Shown here: positions 51,584 to 61,518 of the stretch, piece by piece | Position numbering within the stretch: the stretch's first letter is position 1 | How the letters are laid out: each line of letters opens with the position of its first letter | NCBI GenBank assembly: GCA_022825235.1 | Contig: JAJDYI010000052.1 | Span: 1-64,000, forward strand | Source of the DNA: Alphaproteobacteria bacterium | GTDB taxonomy: Bacteria > Pseudomonadota > Alphaproteobacteria > TMED109 | Direction of reading: 5' to 3' | DNA length: 64,000 nt | Translations under genes and position numbers: made by a program | The notes under the pieces: model-generated | Told to the model about the DNA's origin: nothing | The model's database searches: none | Seen by the model: only the letters and a program-made list of their open reading frames with translations

Positions 51584-52723
51584 TTGGATCGTCGCACCTT
51601 TCTTTCCGGCGCCGCTGTAGTCAGCGCCTCAGTCGCCCTGGCCGCCTGCGGCGAGGACGAAAACAAAGAGAACCAGCAGACGTCGGAGACCGGCACCCCG
51701 GAGAGTCCGGCCGAGGCTCCCAGCGTGAACCGGGGGTTGCGGGAATGGAAGCTGGTCACGACGTGGCCCAAGAACTTCCCGGGGCTCGGAACCGGCGCCC
51801 AGCGGATGGCCGATCACATCACGACGGCGTCGGAAGGGCGCCTGACGGTGAAGCTGTACGCGGCCGGCGAACTCGTGCCACCGTTCGAGAACTTTGACGC
51901 CGTGCGGGAAAACAACGCGCAGATGAGCCACGCCGCCGCCTATTACTGGATCAACAAGCACCGCTCGACCCCGTTCTACGCGGCCGTGCCTGGCGGGCTC
52001 GTGGCCCAGGAACACAACGCCTGGGTGTACCACGGCGGTGGCCAGGAACTCTGGGACGAACTCTATGCGGAGTTCGGTCTGAAGGCGTTCCTTGCCGGCA
52101 ACTCCGGAACCCAGATGGGCGGCTGGTTCCAGAAGGAAATCAACTCGATCACGGACTTCCAAGGTCTCAAGATGCGGATTCCCGGCCTCGGAGCCGAGGT
52201 CATCAACCGGTTGGGCGCGACAGCCGTCAACCTGCCGGGCGGCGAGATCATGCCCGCCCTGCAGTCGGGCGTGATCGATGCCACCGAGTGGGTCGGCCCC
52301 TGGAACGACCTTGCGTTCGGCTTCTACAAGATCACGAAGAACTACTACGGGCCAGGCTTCCACGAGCCGGGCACCGCCTCGGAATTGCTGATGAACAAGG
52401 CCGAATGGGACAGTCTCGAGCCGGATCTCCAGGCGATCGTCGAGGACGCCGCCGCCGCGACCAACGTGCGCATGCTCGCCGAATTCACGGCCGCCAACAA
52501 CGAATCCCAGCGGGTGCTGGTGGAAGAGCACGGCGTGGAGCTGCGTCCCTTCCCGACGGACGTGTTCAACGAGATGCTCGCCCACAGCGACGACGTGGTC
52601 CGCGCCACCGCGCAGGAAGGTGACCTGGCCCGCCGCATTTTCGAGAGTTGGGAGCGGTTCCGGAACGAAGCGCGCGCACGCAATCCGTACGCGGAACAGG
52701 GGTACCTGCAGCTACGCGGCTGA
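51584..52723 (+). CDS. TRAP transporter substrate-binding lipoprotein DctP
   Basis: 379 residues, starting at TTG with GAGGAGCTCCCGAG upstream. The N-terminus MDRRTFLSGAAVVSASVALA ends in a lipobox (LAAC), so it is likely a Tat-exported lipoprotein. A DctP-type body follows: EWKLVTTWPKNFPGLGTGAQ, RLTVKLYAAGELVPPFENFD, LKMRIPGLGAEVINRLGA, GVIDATEWVGPWNDLAFGFY. These last are typical of the DctP-like group that binds keto acids and lactate, often with Ca. The permease genes are convergent on the other side of a 254-bp gap. Confidence 0.9.
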   Translation: MDRRTFLSGAAVVSASVALAACGEDENKENQQTSETGTPESPAEAPSVNRGLREWKLVTTWPKNFPGLGTGAQRMADHITTASEGRLTVKLYAAGELVPPFENFDAVRENNAQMSHAAAYYWINKHRSTPFYAAVPGGLVAQEHNAWVYHGGGQELWDELYAEFGLKAFLAGNSGTQMGGWFQKEINSITDFQGLKMRIPGLGAEVINRLGATAVNLPGGEIMPALQSGVIDATEWVGPWNDLAFGFYKITKNYYGPGFHEPGTASELLMNKAEWDSLEPDLQAIVEDAAAATNVRMLAEFTAANNESQRVLVEEHGVELRPFPTDVFNEMLAHSDDVVRATAQEGDLARRIFESWERFRNEARARNPYAEQGYLQLRG

Positions 52724-52754
52724 CCCGCCGCCCGGGCGGCCGCGAAACACGCTA

Positions 52755-52771
52755 TTCAAGAATTTCTTGAA
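52755..52771. promoter_or_regulatory. 17-bp perfect palindrome between the TRAP genes
   Basis: TTCAAGAA-T-TTCTTGAA at 52755-52771, in a markedly AT-rich patch of an otherwise GC-rich genome. TTGAA recurs at intervals of ~11 bp downstream (52767, 52778, 52787). An operator is possible, but the location between convergent genes makes a terminator or structural role equally likely. Confidence 0.4.
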
Positions 52772-52843
52772 AGTTGGTTGAACATATTGAAAATGAAATC
52801 TATTCTCACATGATGGGCTTGCTTCTTCCGAAGCAGGCGATCC

Positions 52844-52874
52844 GGGATTCACGTGGCAGCGCCACGCGGATCCC
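52844..52874. terminator. Hairpin between convergent dctP and dctM
   Basis: Outer GGGAT (52844-52848) with ATCCC (52870-52874) and inner CGTGGC (52852-52857) with GCCACG (52861-52866), around AGC. It sits between convergent genes with no long T-run. Confidence 0.5.
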
Positions 52875-52977
52875 GCCGCCGCAGCGGTGACCTTGCAGCG
52901 TCGCATCACGAGGGAGCAAGCCCGTCTGACCCCCGTCTAGGATCATGGTCGGCAAGGGAGGCTGCCTGTGTCGTGCC

Positions 52978-54369
52978 CTATTGCGGGTACACCACCGTCG
53001 GCAGCCAGGTGGCAAGCTCGGGCACCAGTGCCAGCACGCCCAGCATGAGAAGCTGGATCGCGACGAACGGAACGGCGCCCCGATAGATCGCCGCGGTCGG
53101 CACCGACTTCGGCGCCACGCCCCGCAGGTAGAAGAGCGAAAACCCGAACGGCGGAGTCAGGAACGACGTCTGCAGGTTGATCGCCACCAAGATCGCGAAC
53201 CAGACCGGGTCGATGCCCAGCATGAGGATGGGCGGCCCGATGATCGGGATCACGACGTAGGTGATTTCGATGAAGTCGAGAAAGAAGCCCAGCAGGAACA
53301 TCAGCGCCATGGTGAGGATCAGGACCGTCACCACGCCGCCGTGCAGGCCGCCGAGAAACTCGGCCACCATTTCGTCTCCGCCAAACCCCCGGAAGACCAG
53401 CGAGAACAGGGCCGCCCCGACCAGGATCGTGAACACCATCGCAGTCATGCGGACAGTCGCCCGCATGACGTCATTCAGGATCTCGAGATTGAACTGCCGT
53501 CGCTGGGCGGCGAGCAGCATCGCACCGATGGCGCCGACGCCCGCCGATTCGGACGGCGTGGCGAGGCCGGCCAGGATCGATCCGAGCACCGCGACGATCA
53601 GCAGCAGCGGCGGCACCAGCGCCCGCAGGACCCGGCCGCGGAGTTCCGCCGCCGAGACCAGTGCGCGCTCGCTCTTCGGGATCGAGGGCATCGCTTCCGG
53701 CTTGATGGTTCCGTAGAAGAACTGCCACAGGATGTACGCCGCCACGAGCGCAAGCCCGGGCAGCAGCGCGCCCACGAAGAGATCGGTGACCGTCACCGCC
53801 TCGGGCGAAAAGTTGCCCTGGGCCAGCTGCGCCTGCTGGTAGGCCGCTGAAATCTGGTCACCGAGCAGGATCAGCACGATGGACGGGGGAATGATCTGTC
53901 CCAGCGTGCCCGCGGCGCAGATCGAGCCGCAGGCGATGGAGGGTTCGTAGCCGCGCTTGAGCATGGTCGGCAGCGACAGGAGCCCCATGGTCACCACCGT
54001 CGCGCCGACAATCCCGGTCGACGCGGCCAGCAGCGCCCCGACGCAGGTCACGGCGATGCCGAGACCTGCGCGCATGCTGCCGAGCAGCAGCCCCATCGTG
54101 GTGAGCAGCTCCTCGGCGATGCGTGAGCGTTCGAGCATCACGCCCATGAAGACGAACAGGGGGACCGCGATCAGGAGATCGTTGGTCATGATCCCGTAGA
54201 TGCGATTCGGGAACGCAGCCACGAAACTAAAATCGAACAGGCCGGCGACGGCACCGAAGGCGGCGGCGAGCAGCGCCACGCCCGAGAGCGTGAAGGCCAC
54301 GGGGAACCCTGCCAGCAACGCCGCCATGAGGGCGAGCAGCATGCCGCCCACCATGAACTCCGGGGTCAC
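52978..54369 (-). CDS. TRAP transporter large permease DctM (second system)
   Basis: 463 residues with ~12 hydrophobic segments. DctM landmarks: LLIAVPLFVFMGVMLERSRI, STGIVGATVVTMGLLSLP, GTLGQIIPPSIVLILLGDQI, LGFFLDFIEITYVVIPIIGP and FLTPPFGFSLFYLRGVAPK. The large cytoplasmic linker and IPPSI are typical of the DctP-like/TakP subfamily. Coupled by ATGA to the small permease. Its partner binding protein is presumably the convergent lipoprotein gene. Confidence 0.92.
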   Translation of the reverse strand: MTPEFMVGGMLLALMAALLAGFPVAFTLSGVALLAAAFGAVAGLFDFSFVAAFPNRIYGIMTNDLLIAVPLFVFMGVMLERSRIAEELLTTMGLLLGSMRAGLGIAVTCVGALLAASTGIVGATVVTMGLLSLPTMLKRGYEPSIACGSICAAGTLGQIIPPSIVLILLGDQISAAYQQAQLAQGNFSPEAVTVTDLFVGALLPGLALVAAYILWQFFYGTIKPEAMPSIPKSERALVSAAELRGRVLRALVPPLLLIVAVLGSILAGLATPSESAGVGAIGAMLLAAQRRQFNLEILNDVMRATVRMTAMVFTILVGAALFSLVFRGFGGDEMVAEFLGGLHGGVVTVLILTMALMFLLGFFLDFIEITYVVIPIIGPPILMLGIDPVWFAILVAINLQTSFLTPPFGFSLFYLRGVAPKSVPTAAIYRGAVPFVAIQLLMLGVLALVPELATWLPTVVYPQ

Positions 54370-54887
54370 GTGGCGGGGCTCTCAGAGGATCGGAGCAGTC
54401 GCGTCGCACGAACGACCGTGGCGGTCCCCTGCAGAATCAGCAATCCGGCGAACAGCCAGATGCAGGTCTTGAGGAGATACACCGCGTGCAGCCCGCGCTC
54501 CTCGATGGAGCCCTCGAAGTCGGCCCACGAGTTCAGCACGTAGTCCCACGAGAAATAGATGACGGAAAAGCTGACGGGGAACAGAAAGAGCACCGTGCCG
54601 AGAAGGTCCACCCAGGCCTTCCGGCGCGGCCCCATGCGCTCGTAGAGCATGTCCACGCGGACATGCGCGTCATGCTTGAGCGTGTAGCCGGCGCCCAGCA
54701 GGAACACGGCCGCGTACATGAAACGCACCGACTCCTGCATCCAGATGAAACCGATGTTGAAGCCGTACCGCAGAACCACGACGACCACGGTAACCAGCAC
54801 CATGGACAGGGTGAGCCAGGCGATCCAGCGGCCGATCAACTCGTTCAGCTGATCGATCGCGGCGACGACCGCGTTGCTCCTGCTCAT
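54366..54887 (-). CDS. TRAP transporter small permease DctQ (second system)
   Basis: 173 residues, four spans: LIGRWIAWLTLSMVLVTVVV, SVRFMYAAVFLLGAGYTLKH, VDLLGTVLFLFPVSFSVIYF and LLKTCIWLFAGLLILQGTA. The HDAHVRVDMLYERMGPRRKAW loop marks DctQ. It is the first gene of the unit; the stop overlaps dctM by 4 bp. A 190-bp gap to parC holds its promoter, presumably. Confidence 0.9.
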   Translation of the reverse strand: MSRSNAVVAAIDQLNELIGRWIAWLTLSMVLVTVVVVVLRYGFNIGFIWMQESVRFMYAAVFLLGAGYTLKHDAHVRVDMLYERMGPRRKAWVDLLGTVLFLFPVSFSVIYFSWDYVLNSWADFEGSIEERGLHAVYLLKTCIWLFAGLLILQGTATVVRATRLLRSSESPAT

Positions 54888-55080
54888 GAAAGCACGGTGG
54901 TGAAAGGTCCTGGCATGCGGCTAGTCGTCCCATCCCGTTGCAATAGCACGAACACAGGGACCCCGCAGGAAACGGTTCCGTCCCGCCGCACCTGGGTCCT
55001 TCACCGAGGGGCGCCCGGGGCCGAACCTGCAGGCAGGATACCCTGCTTCGGTCGAGAATCCCGAAATTGCCGATTTGGGC

Positions 55081-57288
55081 TCAGTCGAAACGGAGCGACG
55101 AAGGGAATCCTTTCGGGACATTGCGCCCGCTCTGGCCGCGCTTCCCGGTCCAGGGGGCCAGGGAATCGCTCGCAAACGTGCGCGTCCTGGTGCCAGTCCG
55201 GCAGACGAGGCCCTCTTCCTTCACGAACATCACCGCGTCCGATAGGTGCCCCTTCCGGTAGCGTTGCAGGTACACGCCCTGTCCCCGGCTCCGCTGCGGA
55301 AGTTCCGATGCAGCGAAGATCAGCAGTTTCCGGTTCGTGCCGACCACGGCCACGTGGTCACCCACCGCCGGGCGGCAGACAACCAGCGGGGTCGCGGAGG
55401 TGACCACCTGCCGGCCGGACCGGCTGCCGATCAGGTCGCCGGCCTGCGCCAGGAAGCCCCTGCCATCCTCGGTGGCCAGCAGTACCGGCCGGTGGTCCGT
55501 CGGCCAGCAGGCGACCAGTTCCTCATCGTTGCCGATCTGTGCGTGCAGCCGGATCGGTTCTCCGAAGCCGCGCCCGCCGGGCAGCCGGGACAGGGCCAAC
55601 GTGTACAGCCGTCCCTTGTCAGTGGCCACGAGGACGTCCGCCGTGCTCTCGCTCCGCACGACGAATCGGCCTTCGTCGTCGTCGCGGTAACGCAGCTCGC
55701 CTTCGTTCTCCACGTGGCCCCGAACTACGCGCACCCATCCGCGGCGCGAACAGATGAGCGTGACCGGCTCTGCGGCTTCGACGTGCTCCGCGCGGGGCTC
55801 GCGGGCCGGCGCGTCCGGGTCGATCCGGGTGCGGCGGGCGCCGCCCTCGGCCCCGGCGCCGAAACGGGCGCGCACGTCGCGGATCTCCGCGTCAATCCGC
55901 TCGGACTGCAACACCTCGGACTCCACCAGGTCGGTCAGGTTCCTCCGCTCCTCGGCGAGCCGGGCGTGCTCGACGCGCAGCTTCTCCTCTTCCAGTCGCC
56001 GCAGCGTCCGCAGGCGCATGTTGAGCACCGCCTCCGCCTGTGTCTCGGTCAGGCGAAACACCTCCATCAGTTCGGACCGGGGCTCGTCGTTCTCCCGGAT
56101 GATCTGAATGACCGTATCCAGATCGGCGAAGACGAGGAGGTAGCCCTCGAGCACGTGGAGGCGCCTTTCCAGCGCCTGCAGGCGATGCCGGCTTCGGCGC
56201 AGCAGAACCTCGCGTCGGTGGTCTAGCCAGGCCTGCAGCACCTCGGCCAGGCCCATGACCCGCGGGACGCGCCCGCCATCCAGCACGTTGAGATTCAGGG
56301 ACACCCGGGTCTCGAGATCCGTCAGCCGAAACAGCACCTCCATGAGTTCGGCCGGCTCGCCGCCGCGCCCGCGCAGCTCGAGCACCATCCTGACGTCGTC
56401 GGCCGATTCATCGCGGATTTCCGCCAGCCACGGGAGCTTCCGGGCCTGCACCAGCTCATCCAGCTGGGTGACGATGCGGGCCTTCGGAACACCCCACGGA
56501 ATCTCCCGCACCACGACGCGGAGCCGGCCGCGGGACATGGGCTCGGCCTCCCAGGCGGCCCGCAGGCGGAAGCGCCCGCGCCCGGACCGATACGCCTCCT
56601 GGAGCGCAGCCTCGCTTTCCAACAGGACGCCCCCGGTCGGAAAGTCGGGGCCCGGCAGGTGGCGCAGCAGGGTCGCCAGCCGGGCACCCGGGTTGTGCAG
56701 CAGATGGAGGAGCGCCCGGCAGATCTCGTCGACGTTGTGTGGCGGAATCGATGTCGCCATCCCGACCGCAATGCCCTGCGACCCGTTCGCGAGCAGGTTC
56801 GGGAACGCGGCGGGCAGCACCGCCGGCTCGCTGTCTTCGCCGTCGTAGGTCTCGACAAAATCGACCGCATCCTCATCCAGGCCCTCGAGGAGCGCATCGG
56901 CGACCGCCGTGAGCCTCGCTTCCGTGTACCGCATGGCTGCGGCTCCATCGCCGTCGACATTGCCGAAATTGCCCTGGCCGTCGACGAGCGGGTACCGGAT
57001 CGCGAACTCCTGCGCGAGCCGGACCATGGCGTCGTACACGGCCTGGTCCCCGTGCGGGTGGTACTTGCCGATCACGTCGCCCACCACGCGGGCGCACTTC
57101 TTGAAACCGGAGGCCGGGTCCAGGCGCAGCGCCCGCATCGCATACAGCAGGCGCCGGTGCACCGGTTTCAGCCCGTCGCGCACATCCGGGAGCGACCGCG
57201 ACATGATGGTGGACAGCGCGTAGCTGACGTAGCGCTCGCCGAGCACGTCGACGAACGGCGTCTCGCGGACCTGCCGGGCCTCGCTCAC
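55081..57288 (-). CDS. parC: DNA topoisomerase IV subunit A
   Basis: 735 residues. [29 protein letters not shown]-type N-terminus, the catalytic Tyr121 in [10 protein letters not shown], the [15 protein letters not shown] loop, [15 protein letters not shown], and C-terminal beta-pinwheel repeats ([21 protein letters not shown]). It decatenates daughter chromosomes with ParE. Start: a GTG at 57288 overlaps the recO stop (GTGA). A longer frame inside recO is rejected, and the GTG gives the normal N-terminus [12 protein letters not shown]. The C-terminus is of normal alphaproteobacterial length. Confidence 0.94.
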   Translation of the reverse strand: MSEARQVRETPFVDVLGERYVSYALSTIMSRSLPDVRDGLKPVHRRLLYAMRALRLDPASGFKKCARVVGDVIGKYHPHGDQAVYDAMVRLAQEFAIRYPLVDGQGNFGNVDGDGAAAMRYTEARLTAVADALLEGLDEDAVDFVETYDGEDSEPAVLPAAFPNLLANGSQGIAVGMATSIPPHNVDEICRALLHLLHNPGARLATLLRHLPGPDFPTGGVLLESEAALQEAYRSGRGRFRLRAAWEAEPMSRGRLRVVVREIPWGVPKARIVTQLDELVQARKLPWLAEIRDESADDVRMVLELRGRGGEPAELMEVLFRLTDLETRVSLNLNVLDGGRVPRVMGLAEVLQAWLDHRREVLLRRSRHRLQALERRLHVLEGYLLVFADLDTVIQIIRENDEPRSELMEVFRLTETQAEAVLNMRLRTLRRLEEEKLRVEHARLAEERRNLTDLVESEVLQSERIDAEIRDVRARFGAGAEGGARRTRIDPDAPAREPRAEHVEAAEPVTLICSRRGWVRVVRGHVENEGELRYRDDDEGRFVVRSESTADVLVATDKGRLYTLALSRLPGGRGFGEPIRLHAQIGNDEELVACWPTDHRPVLLATEDGRGFLAQAGDLIGSRSGRQVVTSATPLVVCRPAVGDHVAVVGTNRKLLIFAASELPQRSRGQGVYLQRYRKGHLSDAVMFVKEEGLVCRTGTRTRTFASDSLAPWTGKRGQSGRNVPKGFPSSLRFD

Positions 57289-58040
57289 GGGAGGTCCGCC
57301 CGCCCCGCCGCCTCGGGCTGCGGGCGCGTGTCCAGCCCGTCCAGCAACCGCATGCGCGCCGGCGGCAGGGCGCGGCGGCCGTGCGCGACGGCATTCCGGT
57401 GCAGGAAGTACCCGGTGAGTTCGAGGGCGCTCAGGAGATCGTCGCGACCGGGCGCCGTGCCAGCGTGCAGGAAACGCGGCAGCGACAGCAGCCGCGGCGC
57501 CCACGAGCCAGCACCTGAGCGGGAAACCGCCCGGCCGGTCTTCGGCGACACGTAGGTAAGATCATCGGTGCTGCCGGTGACCGCACAGTGGGTCAGGTCC
57601 AGCCCCGCTCCGGTCTCGCGCAGCAGCGTCAGCTCCCAGAACACGTAGTCGGCCCGCCAGTCCCCCGCGCCGGTGAGCCGGTCGAGGATCGCCTCGCTCG
57701 CCGCATGCACCGCCGGCGCCGGTTCGCGCTCCGCCAGGAACCACTCGGCCAGCGCACAGACCGACGAGACGGCGGCCAGCCGCAGCGGATGATGAAGGAC
57801 CCGGGCCGCGCGGGCATCCACCAGCTCGCAGGTGAAATGCCCCAGATGCTCGGGCAGCCGGCCGCTCCACTGGGCGTTCACGCGGTTGCCGGGGGTGTAG
57901 ATGGGCGCCCGGCCGGCCGCGCTGGCCCCGCGCACTAGCCCCGCATGGCGGCCATGCTCAGGCGTCAGCAGCTGCACGACGCGCGACGTCTCGCCCCAGG
58001 GTCGGGCCGAGAGGACGACGCCCTCATCCACCCACCTCAT
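57285..58040 (-). CDS. recO: DNA repair protein RecO
   Basis: 251 residues. The OB-fold N-terminus ([36 protein letters not shown]) is typical; [20 protein letters not shown] and [20 protein letters not shown] follow. RecO helps RecR load RecA in gap repair. It lies between era (13-bp gap) and parC (4-bp overlap), a standard alphaproteobacterial position. Confidence 0.93.
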   Translation of the reverse strand: MRWVDEGVVLSARPWGETSRVVQLLTPEHGRHAGLVRGASAAGRAPIYTPGNRVNAQWSGRLPEHLGHFTCELVDARAARVLHHPLRLAAVSSVCALAEWFLAEREPAPAVHAASEAILDRLTGAGDWRADYVFWELTLLRETGAGLDLTHCAVTGSTDDLTYVSPKTGRAVSRSGAGSWAPRLLSLPRFLHAGTAPGRDDLLSALELTGYFLHRNAVAHGRRALPPARMRLLDGLDTRPQPEAAGRADLP

Positions 58041-58053
58041 GGCCGGCCGCGGG

Positions 58054-58950
58054 TCATGTGATGAACTCCAGTCCGAGCGCGTCGTAGTGCTCCTGCCGAT
58101 CCTGCCAGGACGGGTCCACCTTCACGTGGACGAACAGGTGGATGACGCACCCGGCTGCCGCCGCGAGCGCGTGACGGGCCGCGGCGCTGATCGAACGAAT
58201 GCGCCGGCCGCCCTCCCCGACCACGATCGGCTTCTGGCTCGTGCGACGCACCAGTAGGCAGACGTCCACCCTGGCCGAACCGTCCGGCAGATCCTTCCAG
58301 CTCACGGTCTCGGTGGCGAGATCGTAGGGAAGTTCCTGGTGCAGCTGCACGTAGGCCTGCTCCCGCACGCATTCCGCGGCCAGCAGGCGCAGGGGAACGT
58401 CCGCGGCCTGCTCGGGCGGATAGTGCCATACGCCCTCCGGACACCGGTCGGCCAGGGCCTCCCTGAGCTTCCCCAGCCCATCGCCGCGCAGCGCCGAGAT
58501 CAGGAAGAAGTCGGTCAGGAACGCGTTCGCGCGCAGCGCGTCGATCAGCTGCAGAAGCGTGTCGCGGCGCACGCGGTCGATCTTGTTGATCAGGCAGAGC
58601 GCTTCGGTCCGCCGCTTGCGGAGCCCCGCCAGAACCACCCCGCTTTCCTCGTCCATCCCGCGGTTGGCATCGATCAGGACGCACCGCGCGTCGGCCCGGC
58701 GGCTTTCCTGCCAGGCGGCGCGGGTCATGGCCCGGTCCAGACGCCGGCGGGGCCGGAACACCCCTGGCGTATCGACCAGCACCATCTGGGCTCCGGCGTG
58801 ATGCGCGATGCCGCGAAGCCGGGCCCGCGTCGTCTGCACCTTGCTCGTGACGATGGCCACCTTCTGGCCCACCAACGCATTCACCAGCGTGGACTTGCCG
58901 ACATTCGGCGCCCCGAGCAGGGCGATGATCCCGAACCGCTGCTGGGTCAT
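58054..58950 (-). CDS. era: GTPase Era
   Basis: 298 residues. GTPase boxes G1 GAPNVGKST, G2 TTRARL, G3 DTPGVF, G4 NKID; a C-terminal KH domain contains VGEGGRRIRSISAAARH and HLFVHVKVDPSW. Era binds the 3' end of 16S rRNA and assists 30S assembly. A longer frame extends through rnc, but ATG 58950 overlaps the rnc stop by 4 bp (ATGA) and begins the G domain at once. Confidence 0.95.
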   Translation of the reverse strand: MTQQRFGIIALLGAPNVGKSTLVNALVGQKVAIVTSKVQTTRARLRGIAHHAGAQMVLVDTPGVFRPRRRLDRAMTRAAWQESRRADARCVLIDANRGMDEESGVVLAGLRKRRTEALCLINKIDRVRRDTLLQLIDALRANAFLTDFFLISALRGDGLGKLREALADRCPEGVWHYPPEQAADVPLRLLAAECVREQAYVQLHQELPYDLATETVSWKDLPDGSARVDVCLLVRRTSQKPIVVGEGGRRIRSISAAARHALAAAAGCVIHLFVHVKVDPSWQDRQEHYDALGLEFIT

Positions 58951-59633
58951 CGCCGCTCCGACAGCCGCTCCAGGAGCCGCGCAGCGGCGTCCTTCTCCGC
59001 CGCGCGCTTGGTTCGCCCGTACGCCTGTGCAGCCACGCTTTCCCCGGGTCCGGGCTCTACCCGGGCCTCGATCTCGAAGACCGGCCCATGGTCTTCCCCG
59101 ACCCGGCGCAGCAGCGTGTACCTGGGAAACTCGAGACCGCGCGCCTGCGTCCATTCCTGCAGGGCCGTCTTGGCGTCCTGGGGCGGCTCCGTCAGCGCCG
59201 TGATCCGCGCGGCCAGGTGGCGGCGCACGAAGCGCCGCGCGACCTCGGTCCCGCCGTCGCTCCAGAGGGCGCCCAGCGACGCTTCCACGCAATCTCCCAG
59301 CGCCCGCCGATGCGCGGGAAACGGCTCCGGCCTCATGTCTTGCGCGACCGCGTCGGCGAGCCCGGACTCGCGGGCGACCAGCGCCAGCACCTCGCCGCTC
59401 GCGAGATGGGACAGCCGGATCGAGAGCGCGCCCTCCGGCGCATCCGGGTATTCGTCGAACAGCCGCTCCGTCAGTAGGAGACCGAGCACCCGGTCCCCGA
59501 GGAACTCCAGCCGCTGGAACGCGGTCGGGTCCGGGCGGTCCGGCGACGGGGGCAGGAGTGCCGAACGCAGGGCGCGGTCGCGGAAGCGGTAGCCGAGAAC
59601 CCGTTCCACCGCCGACGGGCCGGCTCCGTTCAC
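58947..59633 (-). CDS. rnc: Ribonuclease III
   Basis: 228 residues. The catalytic signature RLEFLGDRVLGLLLTERLF (usual form LEFLGDAVL), with the second acidic cluster DCVEASLGALWSDGG, then a C-terminal dsRNA-binding domain (DAKTALQEWTQARGLEFPRY, FEIEARVEPG). It processes rRNA and other double-stranded RNA. 4-bp overlaps with both lepB (59630-59633) and era. Confidence 0.95.
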   Translation of the reverse strand: MNGAGPSAVERVLGYRFRDRALRSALLPPSPDRPDPTAFQRLEFLGDRVLGLLLTERLFDEYPDAPEGALSIRLSHLASGEVLALVARESGLADAVAQDMRPEPFPAHRRALGDCVEASLGALWSDGGTEVARRFVRRHLAARITALTEPPQDAKTALQEWTQARGLEFPRYTLLRRVGEDHGPVFEIEARVEPGPGESVAAQAYGRTKRAAEKDAAARLLERLSERR

Positions 59634-60367
59634 AGGAGCGTGCCGATCCGCGCAAAGCGGATCGCCTGGGGCCAGCGCCAGAATTCCCAGAACCGGGCGG
59701 AGCCGTTGAACGAGACGAACACCATCTCCGCCCGTCCCACGAGATTCTCTGCCGGGATGAAGCCGACCCGGTCGAGCAGACGGCTGTCCGAGGACTGGTC
59801 CCGATTGTCGCCCAGCCCGAAATAGTGTCCCTCGGGAACCCGGTACACGTCGGTGTTGTCCAGCGCTCCGAGCGGCGTCGCGTCATAGACGAGCCACTCT
59901 CGACCGTTCGGGAGCGACTCCCGGAAGACCTGATAGGTCTGCGTGCCGCCATACCGGTCGGTCGCGCGCTCTTCACCCAGCGCGGTGCGGTGCACGGCCT
60001 CATCGTTCAGGTAGAGGATGCCATCAAGAATCTGGATCGTGTCGCCCGGCAGGCCGATGATGCGCTTGATGTAGTCGGCCTTCGGGTTGGGCGGGAACTT
60101 GAAGACTGCGATGTCACCGCGTTCGGGCTCCTGGCCCAGCACCCGCTCGGAGATCGGAATCAGCTGCCAGGGAAAGGAGTACCGGCTGAACCCGTACGCG
60201 TACTTGGATACGAAGAGGTAATCGCCGACCAGCAGCGACGGCTTCATCGACCCCGAGGGAATGCTGAACGGCTCGAATGCCACCGAGCGGATCACCAGGG
60301 CCGCCAGCAGCGCGAGCACGAGCGTGCCCAGATTGGAAGAGGCCATCCGGCCCAGGTATCGCAACAC
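59630..60367 (-). CDS. lepB: Signal peptidase I
   Basis: 245 residues. One N-terminal membrane segment (LGTLVLALLAALVIRSVAF), box B with catalytic Ser (IPSGSMKPSLLVGDYLFVSK), a Lys dyad box D (RGDIAVFKFPPNPKADYIKR) and box E (GDNRDQSSDSR). It cleaves Sec signal peptides at the periplasmic face. This is the main signal peptidase for the many exported proteins of the window. Coupled with acpS (12-bp gap) and rnc (4-bp overlap). Confidence 0.95.
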   Translation of the reverse strand: MLRYLGRMASSNLGTLVLALLAALVIRSVAFEPFSIPSGSMKPSLLVGDYLFVSKYAYGFSRYSFPWQLIPISERVLGQEPERGDIAVFKFPPNPKADYIKRIIGLPGDTIQILDGILYLNDEAVHRTALGEERATDRYGGTQTYQVFRESLPNGREWLVYDATPLGALDNTDVYRVPEGHYFGLGDNRDQSSDSRLLDRVGFIPAENLVGRAEMVFVSFNGSARFWEFWRWPQAIRFARIGTLL

Positions 60368-60379
60368 GTCGACGGACTC

Positions 60380-60778
60380 TCAGGCGGAATGCGCGGAAAT
60401 GATGACGATCGCGTACGCGAGATCGCGATCGTCCGAGAGGGTCAGCTGGATATCCGGCTCCATGCCCGGCGGGACCAGCCCGCGCAGCCGGGCGGCCGCA
60501 GGGCCGGTGAGCCGCAGCGTCGGCTGGCCGCTGGGCAGGTTCCTGACCTCCAGATCACGCCAGCGGACGCCTTGGCGGATCCCGGTGCCGAGCGCCTTTG
60601 CGCACGCTTCCTTGGCGGCAAATCGGCGCGCGTACCCCTCTGGCCGCGCCCGTCGTCGATCGCAGCGGCCGCGCTCGACCTCGGTGAACACGCGCCGGGT
60701 GAACCGTTCGCCAAACCGCGCCAGCGTGCCCCGGATGCGGCTCACATCGCAGACGTCGTGTCCGAGCCCGACGATCAT
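60380..60778 (-). CDS. acpS: Holo-[acyl-carrier-protein] synthase
   Basis: 132 residues. IVGLGHDVCDVSRIRGTLAR with the Mg-binding Asp8, RRVFTEVERGRC, RFAAKEACAKALGTGIR (Glu of the second site). It transfers 4'-phosphopantetheine to ACPs, presumably also the stand-alone ACP at 16.9 kb. The start overlaps the pdxJ stop by 4 bp. Normal length. Confidence 0.94.
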   Translation of the reverse strand: MIVGLGHDVCDVSRIRGTLARFGERFTRRVFTEVERGRCDRRRARPEGYARRFAAKEACAKALGTGIRQGVRWRDLEVRNLPSGQPTLRLTGPAAARLRGLVPPGMEPDIQLTLSDDRDLAYAIVIISAHSA

Positions 60779-61518
60779 GGCGCGGTGCCGGCGACGTCAT
60801 CAAGCACGCGGCGCATGCCCCGGACCACCGCCTCGAGCCCCGTGAACACCGCTTCGCCGATCAGGAAATGCCCGATGTTCAGCTCGCAGACATGATCGAC
60901 CGCAGCGACGAGCCCGGCCGTGTTGTAGTCGAGGCCGTGCCCCGCGTGGACCTCGAGACCGAGGTCGGCCGCGGCGGTCGCAGCTTCCCTGAGCTCCGTC
61001 AGCGCTTCGTTCTGGCCCGAGGGCGCGGCGTTCGCCAGCCGGCCGGTGTGCAGCTCGACAGCGTGCGCGCCCAGGTCGGGAGCCCGTGCCACCATCTCGA
61101 GGTCCGGGTCGATGAACAGCGTCATCGGGATCGCAGCCGCCGTCAGCGCTGCCTGCGTGCGGAGCACGCTCTCCCGGGCGGCTGCCAGGTCCAGGCCGCC
61201 CTCCGTCGTCAGTTCGGCGCGTCGCTCCGGCACCAGGCAGACCCGAGCCGGTTGGGCGATCAGTGCCGCCCCTACCATCTCCTCGGTGGCCGCCATCTCG
61301 AGATTGAGCGGCAGCGGGATTGCCCGGCGAAGGGCATTGACGTCCGCGTCCGAGATGTGCCGGCGGTCCTCCCGGAGGTGCACGGTGATGCCGTCGGCGC
61401 CGGCCGCGGCCGCGATCCGGGCGGCCCGCACGGGGTCCGGATGCCAGCCGCCCCGTGCATTGCGGATCGTCGCCACGTGATCGATGTTCACGCCCAGGCG
61501 GACACGGGCCCCGCTCAA
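60775..61518 (-). CDS. pdxJ: Pyridoxine 5'-phosphate synthase
   Basis: 247 residues. RLGVNIDHVATIRNARGGW at the start, then HLREDRRHISDADVNALR, LNLEMAATEEMV, VCLVPERRAELTTEGGLDL and EVHAGHGLDYNTAGLVAAV. It closes the pyridoxine ring from 1-deoxyxylulose-5-P and aminoacetone-P. No ATG exists in the right place: the TTG at 61518 overlaps the preceding TGA (TTGA) and gives the normal length, so it was chosen. An AGCCC context and coupling support re-initiation. Confidence 0.93.
   Translation of the reverse strand: MSGARVRLGVNIDHVATIRNARGGWHPDPVRAARIAAAAGADGITVHLREDRRHISDADVNALRRAIPLPLNLEMAATEEMVGAALIAQPARVCLVPERRAELTTEGGLDLAAARESVLRTQAALTAAAIPMTLFIDPDLEMVARAPDLGAHAVELHTGRLANAAPSGQNEALTELREAATAAADLGLEVHAGHGLDYNTAGLVAAVDHVCELNIGHFLIGEAVFTGLEAVVRGMRRVLDDVAGTAP

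Noticed and set aside
55246-56226. 326-codon open frame on the plus strand
   Set aside because: Antisense to parC; the composition has no protein signature.
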